Source: Amphritea atlantica (GTDB lineage Bacteria; Pseudomonadota; Gammaproteobacteria; Pseudomonadales; Balneatricaceae). From it: a DNA stretch of 64,000 nt. Shown here piece by piece: positions 55,466 to 64,000 of the stretch (position 1 is its first letter; each line of letters begins with the position of its first letter). The notes under the pieces are model-generated. The model saw only the letters and a program-made list of their open reading frames with translations. It had not been told where the DNA came from and searched no databases. The stretch is from NCBI GenBank assembly GCA_024397875.1, contig CP073344.1, positions 3,649,001 to 3,713,000 of the forward strand, in the 5' to 3' direction. The translations under genes and the position numbers were made by a program.

Positions 55466-57956
55466 GACTGTTCTCCTCTGTAAAAGACTGGCTTTTGAGA
55501 CCACCCGGATGATTATCATTGTGTTCCTGAACTGGCGCACTGCTGTTAACAGGCTGAGCAATCACAGTAGAGCCAAACAGAAAGTGCGCCAGCGCAGGCA
55601 ACAGAATCAACGCCCCAAGCATGTTAAACAGGAACATAAACGCCAGCAGGATGCCCATATCCGCCTGAAAACGGATAGGGGAGAACACCCAGGTAGCCAC
55701 CCCCACCGCCAACGTTGCACCGGTCAGCATCACGATCCGGCCGGTCTGACGCAACGCCAGCTGATAAGCCTGGGTTACCGTCATGCCGAAGCGCAGCCCC
55801 ATCAGCAACACTGACAGGACATATAGCGCGTAATCCACACCGATCCCCACACCCAGCGCAATCACCGGTAGAATCGCCACCTTAACGCCGATTCCCAGCT
55901 TGACCATCAGCGCCTGACACATCACCGAGGTCAGCATCAGTGGCAAAACCGCCGCCACTACGCCGCGCCAGGTGCGGAAGGTGATCCAACAGAGAATAAT
56001 CACCGCACCGTAGACCATATACATCATCTGGTTCATCGCTTTTTTAACCACGATATTGGTGGCGGCCTCAATGCCGGAATTGCCCGCTGCCAGCATAAAG
56101 CGAGCCTCATCATCGCTGTAATCAGCCGCAAATCTCTGCGCGACTTCAACCACACTGTTAAGCGTCGCGGCCTTATGGTCCTTCAGATAGACATATACCG
56201 ATAATAAGCTGCAATCCGCATTAAACAGCTCCCGTGGCGCCCGTGCCTGCACCGCTCCCAGCGCTGCATTGTTGGGAATCAACTCCAGCCATTTAAAGTT
56301 GCCCTCGTTGTAGCCCACCATCGCATAGCGGGATAGCCGCGCCATTGAGTTGGTCGATTCAACACCGGGTAGCCGTTCCAGCTGGCCAGTCAGCTCACGA
56401 ACCTTCGACAAGACTGAGTAATGGGTACAGCTATCCACTGCGGTTTTCACCATCACCACGAAGATATCGGAACTGGCGGCATAGTTATCTGCCATAAAAG
56501 CGGTATCCAGGTTATAACGGGAATCTGCCCGCAACTCAGGGGCGCCCGGTTCCAGATCACCGATCTGCAAGCGGCTACCGACCACCGAACCAAACACTGC
56601 CAGACAGGCCGCAACTGTCAACGCAGTCAAAGCCCATTTACGCTCAGTAAACAGGGCAAAGAATTTCCACAACCGTCCGGGCAGGACCTGATGAATTTCA
56701 CGATCACTCCCCGCCGCACTATCATGCTGAACCGAGCGCGCAGCCGCCTTCGGTGTCACACCGATATAGGAGAGCAATACCGGCAACAGTACCAGGTTAC
56801 TGATAATCAGCACCGCCACCCCCAGACTGGCCGCAATCGCCAGCTCCCGGATCACACCGATATCGATTACCAGCAATACCGCAAAGCCAAAGGCATCGGT
56901 AATCAGTGCGGCGATACCGGTGCGGAACAGACGACGAAAGGTGTTGCGGGTGGCCACATAGGGCGCCATGCCACTACCAATATCGCGCATTACACCGTTC
57001 ATTTTCTGCGCACCATGGCTGATACCGATGGCAAATACCAGAAACGGCACCAGGATGGAATAGGGGTTCAGATCGAAACCAAACAGCTGCAACATCCCCA
57101 ATTGCCATAGAACACCAATCAGGGAGCACCCCATTACCAGCAGCGAGCTACGCAGGCAGCGGGTATAGGCATACAGTACAGCTGTGGCAATCGCCACCGC
57201 CAGTACGAAAAACACCAGAACCTGCTGCATACCTTCAATCAGATCACCGACAATTTTGGCAAAACCGGTGATATGAATCTCAATATTATCACTCTGATAC
57301 CTGGTTCTGATCTGCTCCAGTTGTCGGGACAGATCACCGTAGTCAAGGGGCTCGCCAGTACGCGGATCTTTATCCAACAGCGGCACATAGACAATACTGG
57401 AGCGGAAATTAGCCGACACCAGCTGTCCGATCTCACCGGAGCGTTGCACATTCAGCTTTACCTGTTCCAGACTCGCGGCAGAGCCATCGAAATCACCAGG
57501 AATCACCGTACCGCCATCCATGCCCTCTTCGGTCACGGCAATCCAGCGGGTACTGGGGGTCCACAGAGATTTCATATAGGGGCGATCAACCCCCGGCAGC
57601 AGGTACAATTCATCATTTATCTTCTGCAGTGTTTGCAGGTACTGCTGATCATAAATGGAGCCCTGTTTAACGCCCACCGCAACCCGCAGCGAGTTACCCA
57701 GCCCGGCCAGACTGGAACGGTTGGCGAGGAAATTAGTGATAAACGGGTGTCCGGTGGGAATCATCTTCTCAAAACTGGCATTCAGCCCAAGCTGAGTTGC
57801 CTGCCAGCCCAGTCCGATACTGATGATCAGGCAAATTGTCAGCACCAGCCGACGCTGATTAAACACCAGACGTTCAATAACCGATCCGGAATGCGGATCG
57901 AACGTTTCCGGCTGCGGGCTCGCTGCACCGGTATCTATATTATTCGCACTATTCAC
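55458..57956 (-). CDS. MMPL/RND-family inner-membrane transporter
   Basis: 832 aa. Two halves each with one helix, a large periplasmic domain and five helices; the conserved SSD/MMPL motif is GVGIGVDYALYVLSVLL in the second half and FAIGISHGAQKMNG in the first. GTG 57956 with AAGGA eight bases upstream. Close to the 'RND family transporter' partners of DUF1302/DUF1329 proteins rather than HAE1 drug pumps, since no MFP or TolC gene accompanies it. Direction of transport is unknown. Starts 4 bp after the YCF48 gene. Confidence 0.9.
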   Translation of the reverse strand: MNSANNIDTGAASPQPETFDPHSGSVIERLVFNQRRLVLTICLIISIGLGWQATQLGLNASFEKMIPTGHPFITNFLANRSSLAGLGNSLRVAVGVKQGSIYDQQYLQTLQKINDELYLLPGVDRPYMKSLWTPSTRWIAVTEEGMDGGTVIPGDFDGSAASLEQVKLNVQRSGEIGQLVSANFRSSIVYVPLLDKDPRTGEPLDYGDLSRQLEQIRTRYQSDNIEIHITGFAKIVGDLIEGMQQVLVFFVLAVAIATAVLYAYTRCLRSSLLVMGCSLIGVLWQLGMLQLFGFDLNPYSILVPFLVFAIGISHGAQKMNGVMRDIGSGMAPYVATRNTFRRLFRTGIAALITDAFGFAVLLVIDIGVIRELAIAASLGVAVLIISNLVLLPVLLSYIGVTPKAAARSVQHDSAAGSDREIHQVLPGRLWKFFALFTERKWALTALTVAACLAVFGSVVGSRLQIGDLEPGAPELRADSRYNLDTAFMADNYAASSDIFVVMVKTAVDSCTHYSVLSKVRELTGQLERLPGVESTNSMARLSRYAMVGYNEGNFKWLELIPNNAALGAVQARAPRELFNADCSLLSVYVYLKDHKAATLNSVVEVAQRFAADYSDDEARFMLAAGNSGIEAATNIVVKKAMNQMMYMVYGAVIILCWITFRTWRGVVAAVLPLMLTSVMCQALMVKLGIGVKVAILPVIALGVGIGVDYALYVLSVLLMGLRFGMTVTQAYQLALRQTGRIVMLTGATLAVGVATWVFSPIRFQADMGILLAFMFLFNMLGALILLPALAHFLFGSTVIAQPVNSSAPVQEHNDNHPGGLKSQSFTEENSHA

Positions 57957-57960
57957 AACG

Positions 57961-59079
57961 CTATTCCTTCACACTGCCGGACGCACTATCCCTGGCGATA
58001 CGTCCAGGCAGATCAAATCGGTGAACCCCGGCCAGACTGGCAACAATAGCTGCCCCGTCAGCCGACTGAACAACACCCGCTAACGGCAGTGCTGGCAGAT
58101 CCGGTACCGGTGCAAAACCGGTGTCATTCTGATCAACCAGCAGTGAGCCACTCTGACTCACCACCAGCAGACGCCCATCCGCCAGCATCGACGCGGCACT
58201 AAGCGCAACCTCTTCCCGGGTATCAAGCTGAGTCCAGCTGTCGCCGCTGTCGACTGAACGGAACAGGTGTCCCCGCAGGCCGTAGACGACAAACGCCCCA
58301 TCCGGCTCAGCAATAATGCCAAAAAAGCTCCCATCATAAGGCGAGTCGATCGCTTCAAAATGCTCTCCGGCATCGGTTGAACGCAACAGCGTACCCTGCT
58401 CACCGGCCATCATCAGCACCCCATCCGCTTCGGCCATACCATACAGATGCAGCCCCATCGGGTTATCAACCCGGCTCAGCCACGGCTGCCAGCTCTGGCC
58501 ACCATCATGGGTGCGATAGATGAGGTTGTAGGCACCGAAAACAAAGCCGTTGAGGGCATCAGTGAAATGCAGATTCAGAAAGGGTTTATCAGGGCCATCG
58601 TCTACTAACCGGCGCGCTTCACGCAGCTCACGCTCATCGCCACCGCGCAACTGAACATCCGCCAACAATAACTGTGCCGCCTGAATGCCATTCAGTTGTT
58701 TCTGCCAGGTTTCACCGCCATCCGTGGTCGCCAGCACCACGCCATAGTGACCTACAATCCAGCCATGCCGGGGATCAACAAACTGCACCTCGGTTAGCGC
58801 TGCAGACACTGGTGACGCAACCTGATTCCAGTGCAGACCATTATCATCCGATAACAGAATAATGCCCTCTTCACCCACAGCCACCAGCCGCTGACCAGCA
58901 CGTCCGACCGACAATAAGGTCTTATGCGCTGACTGAGCAGAGATCTGTGCTGGTTTGTCCAGCGCAGAAAAACCGGTTTCAGCGGCGGCCACAGCGATCC
59001 AGCTCTGCCCGGCCATCAGCAGCAGCAGGCAACCACCCGCCAGCCGGTTTCTTAATATTGAATTGGAAAATCTGACCAT
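57961..59079 (-). CDS. Periplasmic YCF48/BNR-like beta-propeller protein
   Basis: 372 aa. Signal peptide (RLAGGCLLLLMAGQSWIAVA). At least five BNR/Asp-box-like blades: SDDNGLHWNQV, TTDGGETWQKQ, THDGGQSWQPW, STDAGEHFEAI and SVDSGDSWTQL. Related to the YCF48 photosystem II assembly factor fold but in a non-photosynthetic context. ATG 59079 with GGAG seven bases upstream; the longer frame adds 33 residues before the signal peptide. A chaperone or adaptor for the RND transporter is plausible. Confidence 0.88.
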   Translation of the reverse strand: MVRFSNSILRNRLAGGCLLLLMAGQSWIAVAAAETGFSALDKPAQISAQSAHKTLLSVGRAGQRLVAVGEEGIILLSDDNGLHWNQVASPVSAALTEVQFVDPRHGWIVGHYGVVLATTDGGETWQKQLNGIQAAQLLLADVQLRGGDERELREARRLVDDGPDKPFLNLHFTDALNGFVFGAYNLIYRTHDGGQSWQPWLSRVDNPMGLHLYGMAEADGVLMMAGEQGTLLRSTDAGEHFEAIDSPYDGSFFGIIAEPDGAFVVYGLRGHLFRSVDSGDSWTQLDTREEVALSAASMLADGRLLVVSQSGSLLVDQNDTGFAPVPDLPALPLAGVVQSADGAAIVASLAGVHRFDLPGRIARDSASGSVKE

Positions 59080-59167
59080 CAGAAAACTCCTGATCATCGC
59101 CTGATATCTGCTGCTGCGAGTGACAGCAGCAGTCGTCAGACAACGATCAAATACGGATTGTGAGATA

Positions 59168-60541
59168 TTAACGAGCACCCTGGTTGGCCAGCTCTACCGG
59201 ACTCCAGGTGCCTTCAGATATCGGTTCACGCACCCGGTAATGCGGGGTGCCACCATTCATCGCAGCGTTCAGATAGTACGCACCGGTCTGCAGGTCATAT
59301 CCCCCCCACATCACATTGGTTACCAGCGCTGGTAGTTCAGGCACCAGATAGGTCAGTGAGTAGTTCATACGCCACAGGTCGCCTTTCGCATCCCAGCCAT
59401 CGAACAGCACAATTTTCCAGCTGTCTTCGTCGATGTAATAGGTCCGCTTAGGAACGGTGTGACGCAATCCAGGCTTCAGTTCGGCTTCAACAACCCAGAC
59501 ACGATGAAGTTCCCAGCGAACATTTTCCGGATTCAGATAGTGATCCCCCATCAGTTCATCGATTCCCACCTGAGCGGCGTGGTTGTTGTTATAGGGGATA
59601 AAGATCTCTTTTTTGCCTGCCAGCTTATAGCTATGACGATCGATTGGGCCAAACATCATGAACGCCTCATCGAAAAGACCGACACCGGAGGTCACGAAAT
59701 CCGGGGTATCATAAGCCACCGATGGCGCTTTACGCACCCGGCGCTGACCGACCAGATACTGCCAGATAGCCCGCTTTTTCTCGGCTACCGAAGGATCATG
59801 TACAAGAATCGCTTCACCCGCTTTGGAGGCCGGTCCGGTCACAATAAAACGACCCAACTGGTTCACACCGCTATAGCTGGCAGCATTACCCTCTTTGTAG
59901 TAGTAAGGAAACTGCAGCAGCTCTTCACCTTCACTGGCCAGCGAACGATGCCCGTCGGAGGTCACGATATAGGTTTTCATCGCATACTCGACCGATTGCC
60001 CTGACCAGCCTAAACGGTGATTCCACATCACCTCAGCACCGGTTTCAGGTATCGGAAAAGGAATTCCGCCGTAAGCACCACTGACGGATGCCTCATCCGC
60101 AGCCAGCGCAGCATTGGTGGCGTTCTTCAGGGTATTGTCATACACCCACTGTGGCGCCGCTGCGGTACGGTGAGTCGGATAGATATTCATGCGAAAATCG
60201 GGATTTTTCGCAAACAGGGCTTTAACGCCATCATTGAGCTGAGCACTGTATTGGCTGAGATTGTCCGCAGTAATCGTAAATAACGGCTGTTCACCGGCAA
60301 ATGGATCCGGACGTGGCTCGCCACTGGTATAGCCCTCTGCTACTTTGCTGTAGCCGCCGCTCCAGGCCGGGATGGTGTTGTCAGCATTGCCCGCTTTTTC
60401 TGCGCCCACTGGGGTTAACGTTGTCTTTAACTGCTCTGCCATTGAGGCATCTACAGCGGCCATAGAAGCCTGAGCCGCTATCGCCAGACTGACACCGGTG
60501 ACAACCATTCTGAGTGTTTTAATGTTAAGTGTGTTTTTCAT
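59168..60541 (-). CDS. DUF1329 family periplasmic protein
   Basis: 457 aa. Signal peptide (MVVTGVSLAIAAQASMA), then the DUF1329 pattern: GAEKAGNADNTIPAWSGG, NIYPTHRTAAAPQWVYDNT, RAIWQYLVGQRRVRKAPSVA, FIPYNNNHA and HRVWVVEAELKPGLRHTVPK. Structurally these belong near the LolA/LolB-like half-barrels, which suggests carriage of a hydrophobic molecule. Always found with DUF1302. The ATG at 60541 follows GGAG by nine bases. Confidence 0.93.
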   Translation of the reverse strand: MKNTLNIKTLRMVVTGVSLAIAAQASMAAVDASMAEQLKTTLTPVGAEKAGNADNTIPAWSGGYSKVAEGYTSGEPRPDPFAGEQPLFTITADNLSQYSAQLNDGVKALFAKNPDFRMNIYPTHRTAAAPQWVYDNTLKNATNAALAADEASVSGAYGGIPFPIPETGAEVMWNHRLGWSGQSVEYAMKTYIVTSDGHRSLASEGEELLQFPYYYKEGNAASYSGVNQLGRFIVTGPASKAGEAILVHDPSVAEKKRAIWQYLVGQRRVRKAPSVAYDTPDFVTSGVGLFDEAFMMFGPIDRHSYKLAGKKEIFIPYNNNHAAQVGIDELMGDHYLNPENVRWELHRVWVVEAELKPGLRHTVPKRTYYIDEDSWKIVLFDGWDAKGDLWRMNYSLTYLVPELPALVTNVMWGGYDLQTGAYYLNAAMNGGTPHYRVREPISEGTWSPVELANQGAR

Positions 60542-60565
60542 TATTCTTATCTCCACTGAATTCGG

Positions 60566-62212
60566 TTAGAAACTGCGCTGGATAAACAGCGACACAAAAT
60601 CGCGGTCGGCACGGGTCTGTTTGAATGAAAGCGCCGGAGCAGGACTGTTCTGCGGCGTTACGAAGCTGAACTCGTCGCCGAGAAAACGGACATAGCTAGC
60701 CCCCAGCTTCCAGGTGTTCTGATAGGTGCCGTTGACTCCCAGACTGAAATCACCGCCATAGGAGGCGCCGCCATTCATATTGGCAACCGCGCCTGAACGG
60801 CCCTGAAAGTTATAACCAAGGCCGACTGGCAGCTCGATATCAAGACCGGGCAATACCTGGAAGTAGGCCGGCGAAAAGATCATCCGCATCGCCCAGGCAT
60901 CACGGGTGGTGTTGGGGTCCAGCGCATTCGGGTTTTTATCAATCGATACCACCCGGTTCCATGCCAGCTCACCCAGCAACGCTCCACCATCCCACAGAGA
61001 GTTAGGCTGCATTACATAGATACCGGAGAGGTTGGCATGGGCGGTCTTACCCACCGCATAAAGGATGTTGTTATCGTTATCCGCGGTCTGACCAACAGAG
61101 ATCTGCGGATCACTGTTGAGCGGTGCGTTGAAGCGCATCGATGCTTCCGCCGCGATATTCAGCTGACCAATTGAGGTAGTGGCACTGGCACCAACGGTTT
61201 CGATATCCTGCCCATAGACGGTACGGATAGTCTGTCCTACAGGGTCAAAATAGAAACCTGACGGAGTCTTGGCGTGATAGCGGGCATAGTAAAGACCATA
61301 CTCAAAATCACTCTCCTCCGGCGCAATCCGCAGCTTTAAACCACCCTGACCGGAATCATCCGGTTGCACATCTGAGATATGGTTCCATATAACCCCGGGG
61401 CCAGCGATCAGCGACTCAGTGCCAGGACCGGCCCAGTCGATATTCGACAGGTAGCTGCCAGCCCCCGGCAAACGGGTTTCCTCCCAGGCGAGCTGGTAAT
61501 AACCGCCCAGCGACAGCTCGGGGTTGATCTGCAACGTACCGGAGAGTTGGTTAACCGGCCGCAGCACTTCTTTAAACTGAGTGCTCGGTACGGTTAACAG
61601 TTTGATCAGATCAATTGGTCCCTGAGCATCGGCGATACCGTTAGCGCCAAAGAACAGCGTTTCACCATACACCAGTGAGTGGCGTCCCAGACGCAGATTG
61701 CTGCGCATATCACCCAGATCAAAATTGCCGTAGACAAACGCATCCAGCAGTTCCGCTTTACGGCCATGCACATCGCGGGTTTTATCGGTGAATTCGTTGT
61801 ATTTAGCGCTGGTCGAATTATTGGTAAATGGCGAGTCGTTATCATTGCGCTGGTTATACACCGAGTCATACCAGGCAGCGCCACTCACCCGTACGCCATA
61901 ATCTTTATAGCGGGCATCCAGTTCGGTCAGCCAGTCGAGCCGGTTAGAGATCAGCCCCTTATCGAAGTTACGATCACCGTCATCGTAGTTAACATCCGTC
62001 AGCAAGGTATCTGACTGGTCTTCCACCCTGAACGCCGTGCTGTATTTGAAGGTGTTATCCCAGCGCAGCCTGACATCGGGGTTACCGGTATCAATTTTAA
62101 ATGCCAGCGCCTCTGGAACGCATAGAACGGTTACCAGTGAGATAGCAACGGTCAGAGGCTTTAAAGGCATCTTTGTCAGAAACAAGGGTTTTAAGCGGGA
62201 GTTGTTATTCAT
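60566..62212 (-). CDS. DUF1302 family outer-membrane beta-barrel
   Basis: 548 aa. Signal peptide ends near PEALA. Alternating hydrophobic strands with aromatic girdles (LSLGGYYQLAWEETRL, YGLYYARYHAKTP) and a C-terminal aromatic (QRSF) as in outer-membrane proteins inserted by BamA. FKIDTGNPDVRLRWDNTFKY is the DUF1302 N terminus. Probable outer-membrane channel for a hydrophobic substrate. 25 bp upstream of the DUF1329 gene. Confidence 0.92.
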   Translation of the reverse strand: MNNNSRLKPLFLTKMPLKPLTVAISLVTVLCVPEALAFKIDTGNPDVRLRWDNTFKYSTAFRVEDQSDTLLTDVNYDDGDRNFDKGLISNRLDWLTELDARYKDYGVRVSGAAWYDSVYNQRNDNDSPFTNNSTSAKYNEFTDKTRDVHGRKAELLDAFVYGNFDLGDMRSNLRLGRHSLVYGETLFFGANGIADAQGPIDLIKLLTVPSTQFKEVLRPVNQLSGTLQINPELSLGGYYQLAWEETRLPGAGSYLSNIDWAGPGTESLIAGPGVIWNHISDVQPDDSGQGGLKLRIAPEESDFEYGLYYARYHAKTPSGFYFDPVGQTIRTVYGQDIETVGASATTSIGQLNIAAEASMRFNAPLNSDPQISVGQTADNDNNILYAVGKTAHANLSGIYVMQPNSLWDGGALLGELAWNRVVSIDKNPNALDPNTTRDAWAMRMIFSPAYFQVLPGLDIELPVGLGYNFQGRSGAVANMNGGASYGGDFSLGVNGTYQNTWKLGASYVRFLGDEFSFVTPQNSPAPALSFKQTRADRDFVSLFIQRSF

Positions 62213-62310
62213 ATTTTATTCCTTCGCTTTGAATTAAACGTTGCAATGCGATTGACCAGACAGATCGTCGGCAGCGCTGCAAAAAGTATTGGTTAATCGA
62301 CCAGAGTCCC

Positions 62311-63792
62311 TCAGAACGGATAGGCCGGTGGGGCATCCTTCACGGTGACCCACTGCCACTGGCAGAACTCATCCCAGTCAGCCGGCCCGCCGATGCTGCC
62401 ACCATTGCCGGAAGCGCCCCGGCCACCAAACGGATTGCTACACTCGTCATTGACGGTCTGGTCATTGATATGCACCATGCCGGCACTCAGACGTTCACCA
62501 ATCGCTGTCGCGCGACCAACGGAGCGACAAATAACGGCGGCTGCAAGACCGTACTCAGTGTCATTAGCGATGCGGATCGCCTCCTCGTCATCACGGTAGG
62601 TAATAACACTGGCAACCGGGCCAAAGAACTCTTCACTGTATGCACGCATCCCTGGTTTAACGCCAGACAGTACTGTTGGCCGGTAGTAAGGCCCTTCGGG
62701 CTCTCCGCCCGCTTCCAGAACCGCTCCGGCAGCAACGCTATCTTTTACAATGGCGTCAACACGCTCCAACTGATTGCGGTTGATCATCGGACCCAGCGCT
62801 ACATTGCCATCGGCGGGGTTTCCAAAAGGCAGATGACTGGCTTTAGCTACCAGTCGCTCAATCAGTTGTTCAGCAATCGATTCGTGGACAATAATGCGGC
62901 CTGAAGCCATACAGATCTGCCCTTGATGGAACCAGGCGCCCCAGGCTACATTGCTGGCCGCCAGATCAAGATCGACATCCTCGGTGATAATCAGCGGGCT
63001 CTTACCCCCCAGCTCAAGCATCACTTTTTTAAGGTGGCGTCCTGCCAGCTCACCGATTCTGCGGCCGACCGGCGTTGACCCGGTAAAGGCGATCATGCGC
63101 ACGTGCGGATCGGTACACAGCGCCTCACCGGCATCCGCTCCGCCGGGAACCACATGTAGCAACCCCTTGGGCAAACCCGCCAGCTCAAACGCGCGGGCAA
63201 TAATAAAGCCGCCGCTGACCGGGGTGCGCGGGTCTGGCTTAAGCACCACCGCATTGCCCGCTGCCAGTGCAGGTGCTACCGCACGAAGAGAGAGAATCAG
63301 AGGAAAGTTGAACGGCGAGATCACACCGATAACCCCCAGGGGCTGGCGCTTCGCAAAGGAAAGTTGCCCGGATGCCGAAGGCAACACTAAGCCGTGCCCC
63401 GAATCCAGCAGCATCGCCCCCGACCGGCGCAGAATCACCACGGCCTCGCGAACTTCATGCTCCCCCTTGGCATAGATGCCTCCGGTTTCCCGGGCGATCC
63501 AGGTTCTCGCCGCTTCAAAATCCTGTTGCAGAGCCTCAGCAGCACGAAAAAAGATATCTGCCCGCTCACGGCTGGGCATTTTCACCCACTCTGCCTGAGC
63601 TTCAGCAGCACTTCGCGCAGCAATGGCGATATCCGCAGCATCCCCCATACCGGTTCGGGTCAGTTCCTCGCCCGTTGCCGGTTCGGTCACTACGGCACTA
63701 CCACCCTGAGCCACCTTCCAGCTGCCATCGAATATCCGTCCCTCCCAGAGCAACTGATCCAACAGATCTGAGTCACCATGTACACTTGTCAC
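62311..63792 (-). CDS. Benzaldehyde-dehydrogenase-like aldehyde dehydrogenase
   Basis: 493 aa. Start GTG 63792 with GGAGG seven bases upstream; the longer frame (43 codons more) crosses the promoter. NAD-binding GSTPVGRRIG, general base ELGGKSP, catalytic cysteine FHQGQICMASGRI. The N-terminal LWEGRIFDGSWKVAQGGSA and absence of a CoA-acylating signature resemble XylC/AreC benzaldehyde dehydrogenases. Oxidises the aldehyde made by the operon's alcohol dehydrogenase. First gene of the operon, 60 nt downstream of a sigma-54 promoter. Confidence 0.88.
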   Translation of the reverse strand: MTSVHGDSDLLDQLLWEGRIFDGSWKVAQGGSAVVTEPATGEELTRTGMGDAADIAIAARSAAEAQAEWVKMPSRERADIFFRAAEALQQDFEAARTWIARETGGIYAKGEHEVREAVVILRRSGAMLLDSGHGLVLPSASGQLSFAKRQPLGVIGVISPFNFPLILSLRAVAPALAAGNAVVLKPDPRTPVSGGFIIARAFELAGLPKGLLHVVPGGADAGEALCTDPHVRMIAFTGSTPVGRRIGELAGRHLKKVMLELGGKSPLIITEDVDLDLAASNVAWGAWFHQGQICMASGRIIVHESIAEQLIERLVAKASHLPFGNPADGNVALGPMINRNQLERVDAIVKDSVAAGAVLEAGGEPEGPYYRPTVLSGVKPGMRAYSEEFFGPVASVITYRDDEEAIRIANDTEYGLAAAVICRSVGRATAIGERLSAGMVHINDQTVNDECSNPFGGRGASGNGGSIGGPADWDEFCQWQWVTVKDAPPAYPF

Positions 63793-63863
63793 AATAGAAC
63801 CTCCAGCGTGTTGTCCGCCCAAAAACAGATGGGAATGGACGTTTTTTATTGTTAACTGGATAG

Positions 63864-63879
63864 AGCAACCGCTATGCCA
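63864..63879 (-). promoter_or_regulatory. Sigma-54 (RpoN) promoter of the catabolic operon
   Basis: TGGCATAGCGGTTGCT on the minus strand fits TGGCAYRN4TTGCW, with GG and GC 12 bases apart (-24/-12). It is about 72 nt upstream of the GTG start. The flanking A/T-rich sequence to 64000 would suit an IHF bend; the enhancer-binding activator gene is not in the window. Confidence 0.85.
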
Positions 63880-64000
63880 GATTTCTCCATAGCTCTTTTT
63901 ATTGCAACGCAGCATCAACAAAACACGAGCAGAGCCCCCTTATGTATGAACAAATTATTTATGCCTAATTGCAGTGCACAAAAATTATTTAAATACTCAA

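Overview
This window is a chromosomal segment of a free-living gammaproteobacterium. The order of its housekeeping blocks and the marine-heterotroph catabolic genes suggest an Oceanospirillales or Oceanospirillaceae-like organism. This is an inference from gene order; no rRNA or other taxonomic marker is present. Most of the window is conserved core genome read from the minus strand. No tRNA, rRNA, CRISPR array or complete insertion sequence was recognised.

Layout. 1-2884: envelope glycosyl-transfer block (partial ArnT-like GT39 enzyme, GT2 polyprenyl-phosphate glycosyltransferase, flippase-like membrane protein). 2884-15030: lipoate and cell-elongation cluster, lipA-lipB-ybeD-dat-dacC-rlpA-mltB-rodA-mrdA-rlmH-rsfS-nadD-proA. 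15187-18188 (+): AhpA/YtjB-like membrane protein with a cyclase-like C-terminal domain, a TauE/SafE permease and a LysE-type exporter. 18563-29388: rpsA with a structured leader, then parC-parE-yqiA-cpdA-yqiB-nudF and an EAL-CBS-GGDEF protein. 29522-35974: a phosphatase-like protein, a decayed small membrane-protein gene, and an orphan type VI secretion island (VgrG, phospholipase-D effector, Sel1-repeat lipoprotein as probable immunity). 36072-45122: nfo, a 60-aa protein, recJ, an ElyC-like protein, thrC-hom and dsbC-xerD. 45287-49266: rplS-trmD-rimM-rpsP and ffh. 49526-52862: ccsA-like, CNNM/CBS, MTH1187, DUF1289 and Nudix genes. 53299-63879: a seven-gene catabolic and transport operon.

Two places deserve most attention. 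(1) Between ffh and rpsP lie three exact-period 157-bp direct repeats. Each re-creates the last ~90 bp of ffh, ending in the ffh stop codon, behind a shared non-ffh spacer. Within the shared tail every difference from ffh is synonymous, two allele types alternate, and each unit encodes a 42-aa Met/Gly-rich copy of the SRP M-domain tail with an in-frame local variation. I know of no described system of this kind. (2) The 53-64 kb operon begins with a textbook sigma-54 promoter and ends with a rho-independent terminator. It encodes a benzaldehyde-dehydrogenase-like enzyme, an HSL-type esterase and an aryl-alcohol-dehydrogenase-like enzyme, a set resembling the Acinetobacter areCBA aryl-ester pathway. 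Between them lie an outer-membrane DUF1302 barrel, a periplasmic DUF1329 protein, a YCF48-like propeller and an MMPL/RND inner-membrane transporter. Together these look like a trans-envelope route for a hydrophobic ester.

How the genes work together: the left block builds lipoate and the elongasome-associated wall machinery (PBP2, RodA, MltB, RlpA, a DacC carboxypeptidase, with Dat supplying or recycling D-amino acids). The centre holds ribosome, SRP and topoisomerase IV genes. The VgrG-PLD-Sel1 module is a strain-competition cassette without T6SS core genes here. The right end processes an exogenous substrate.
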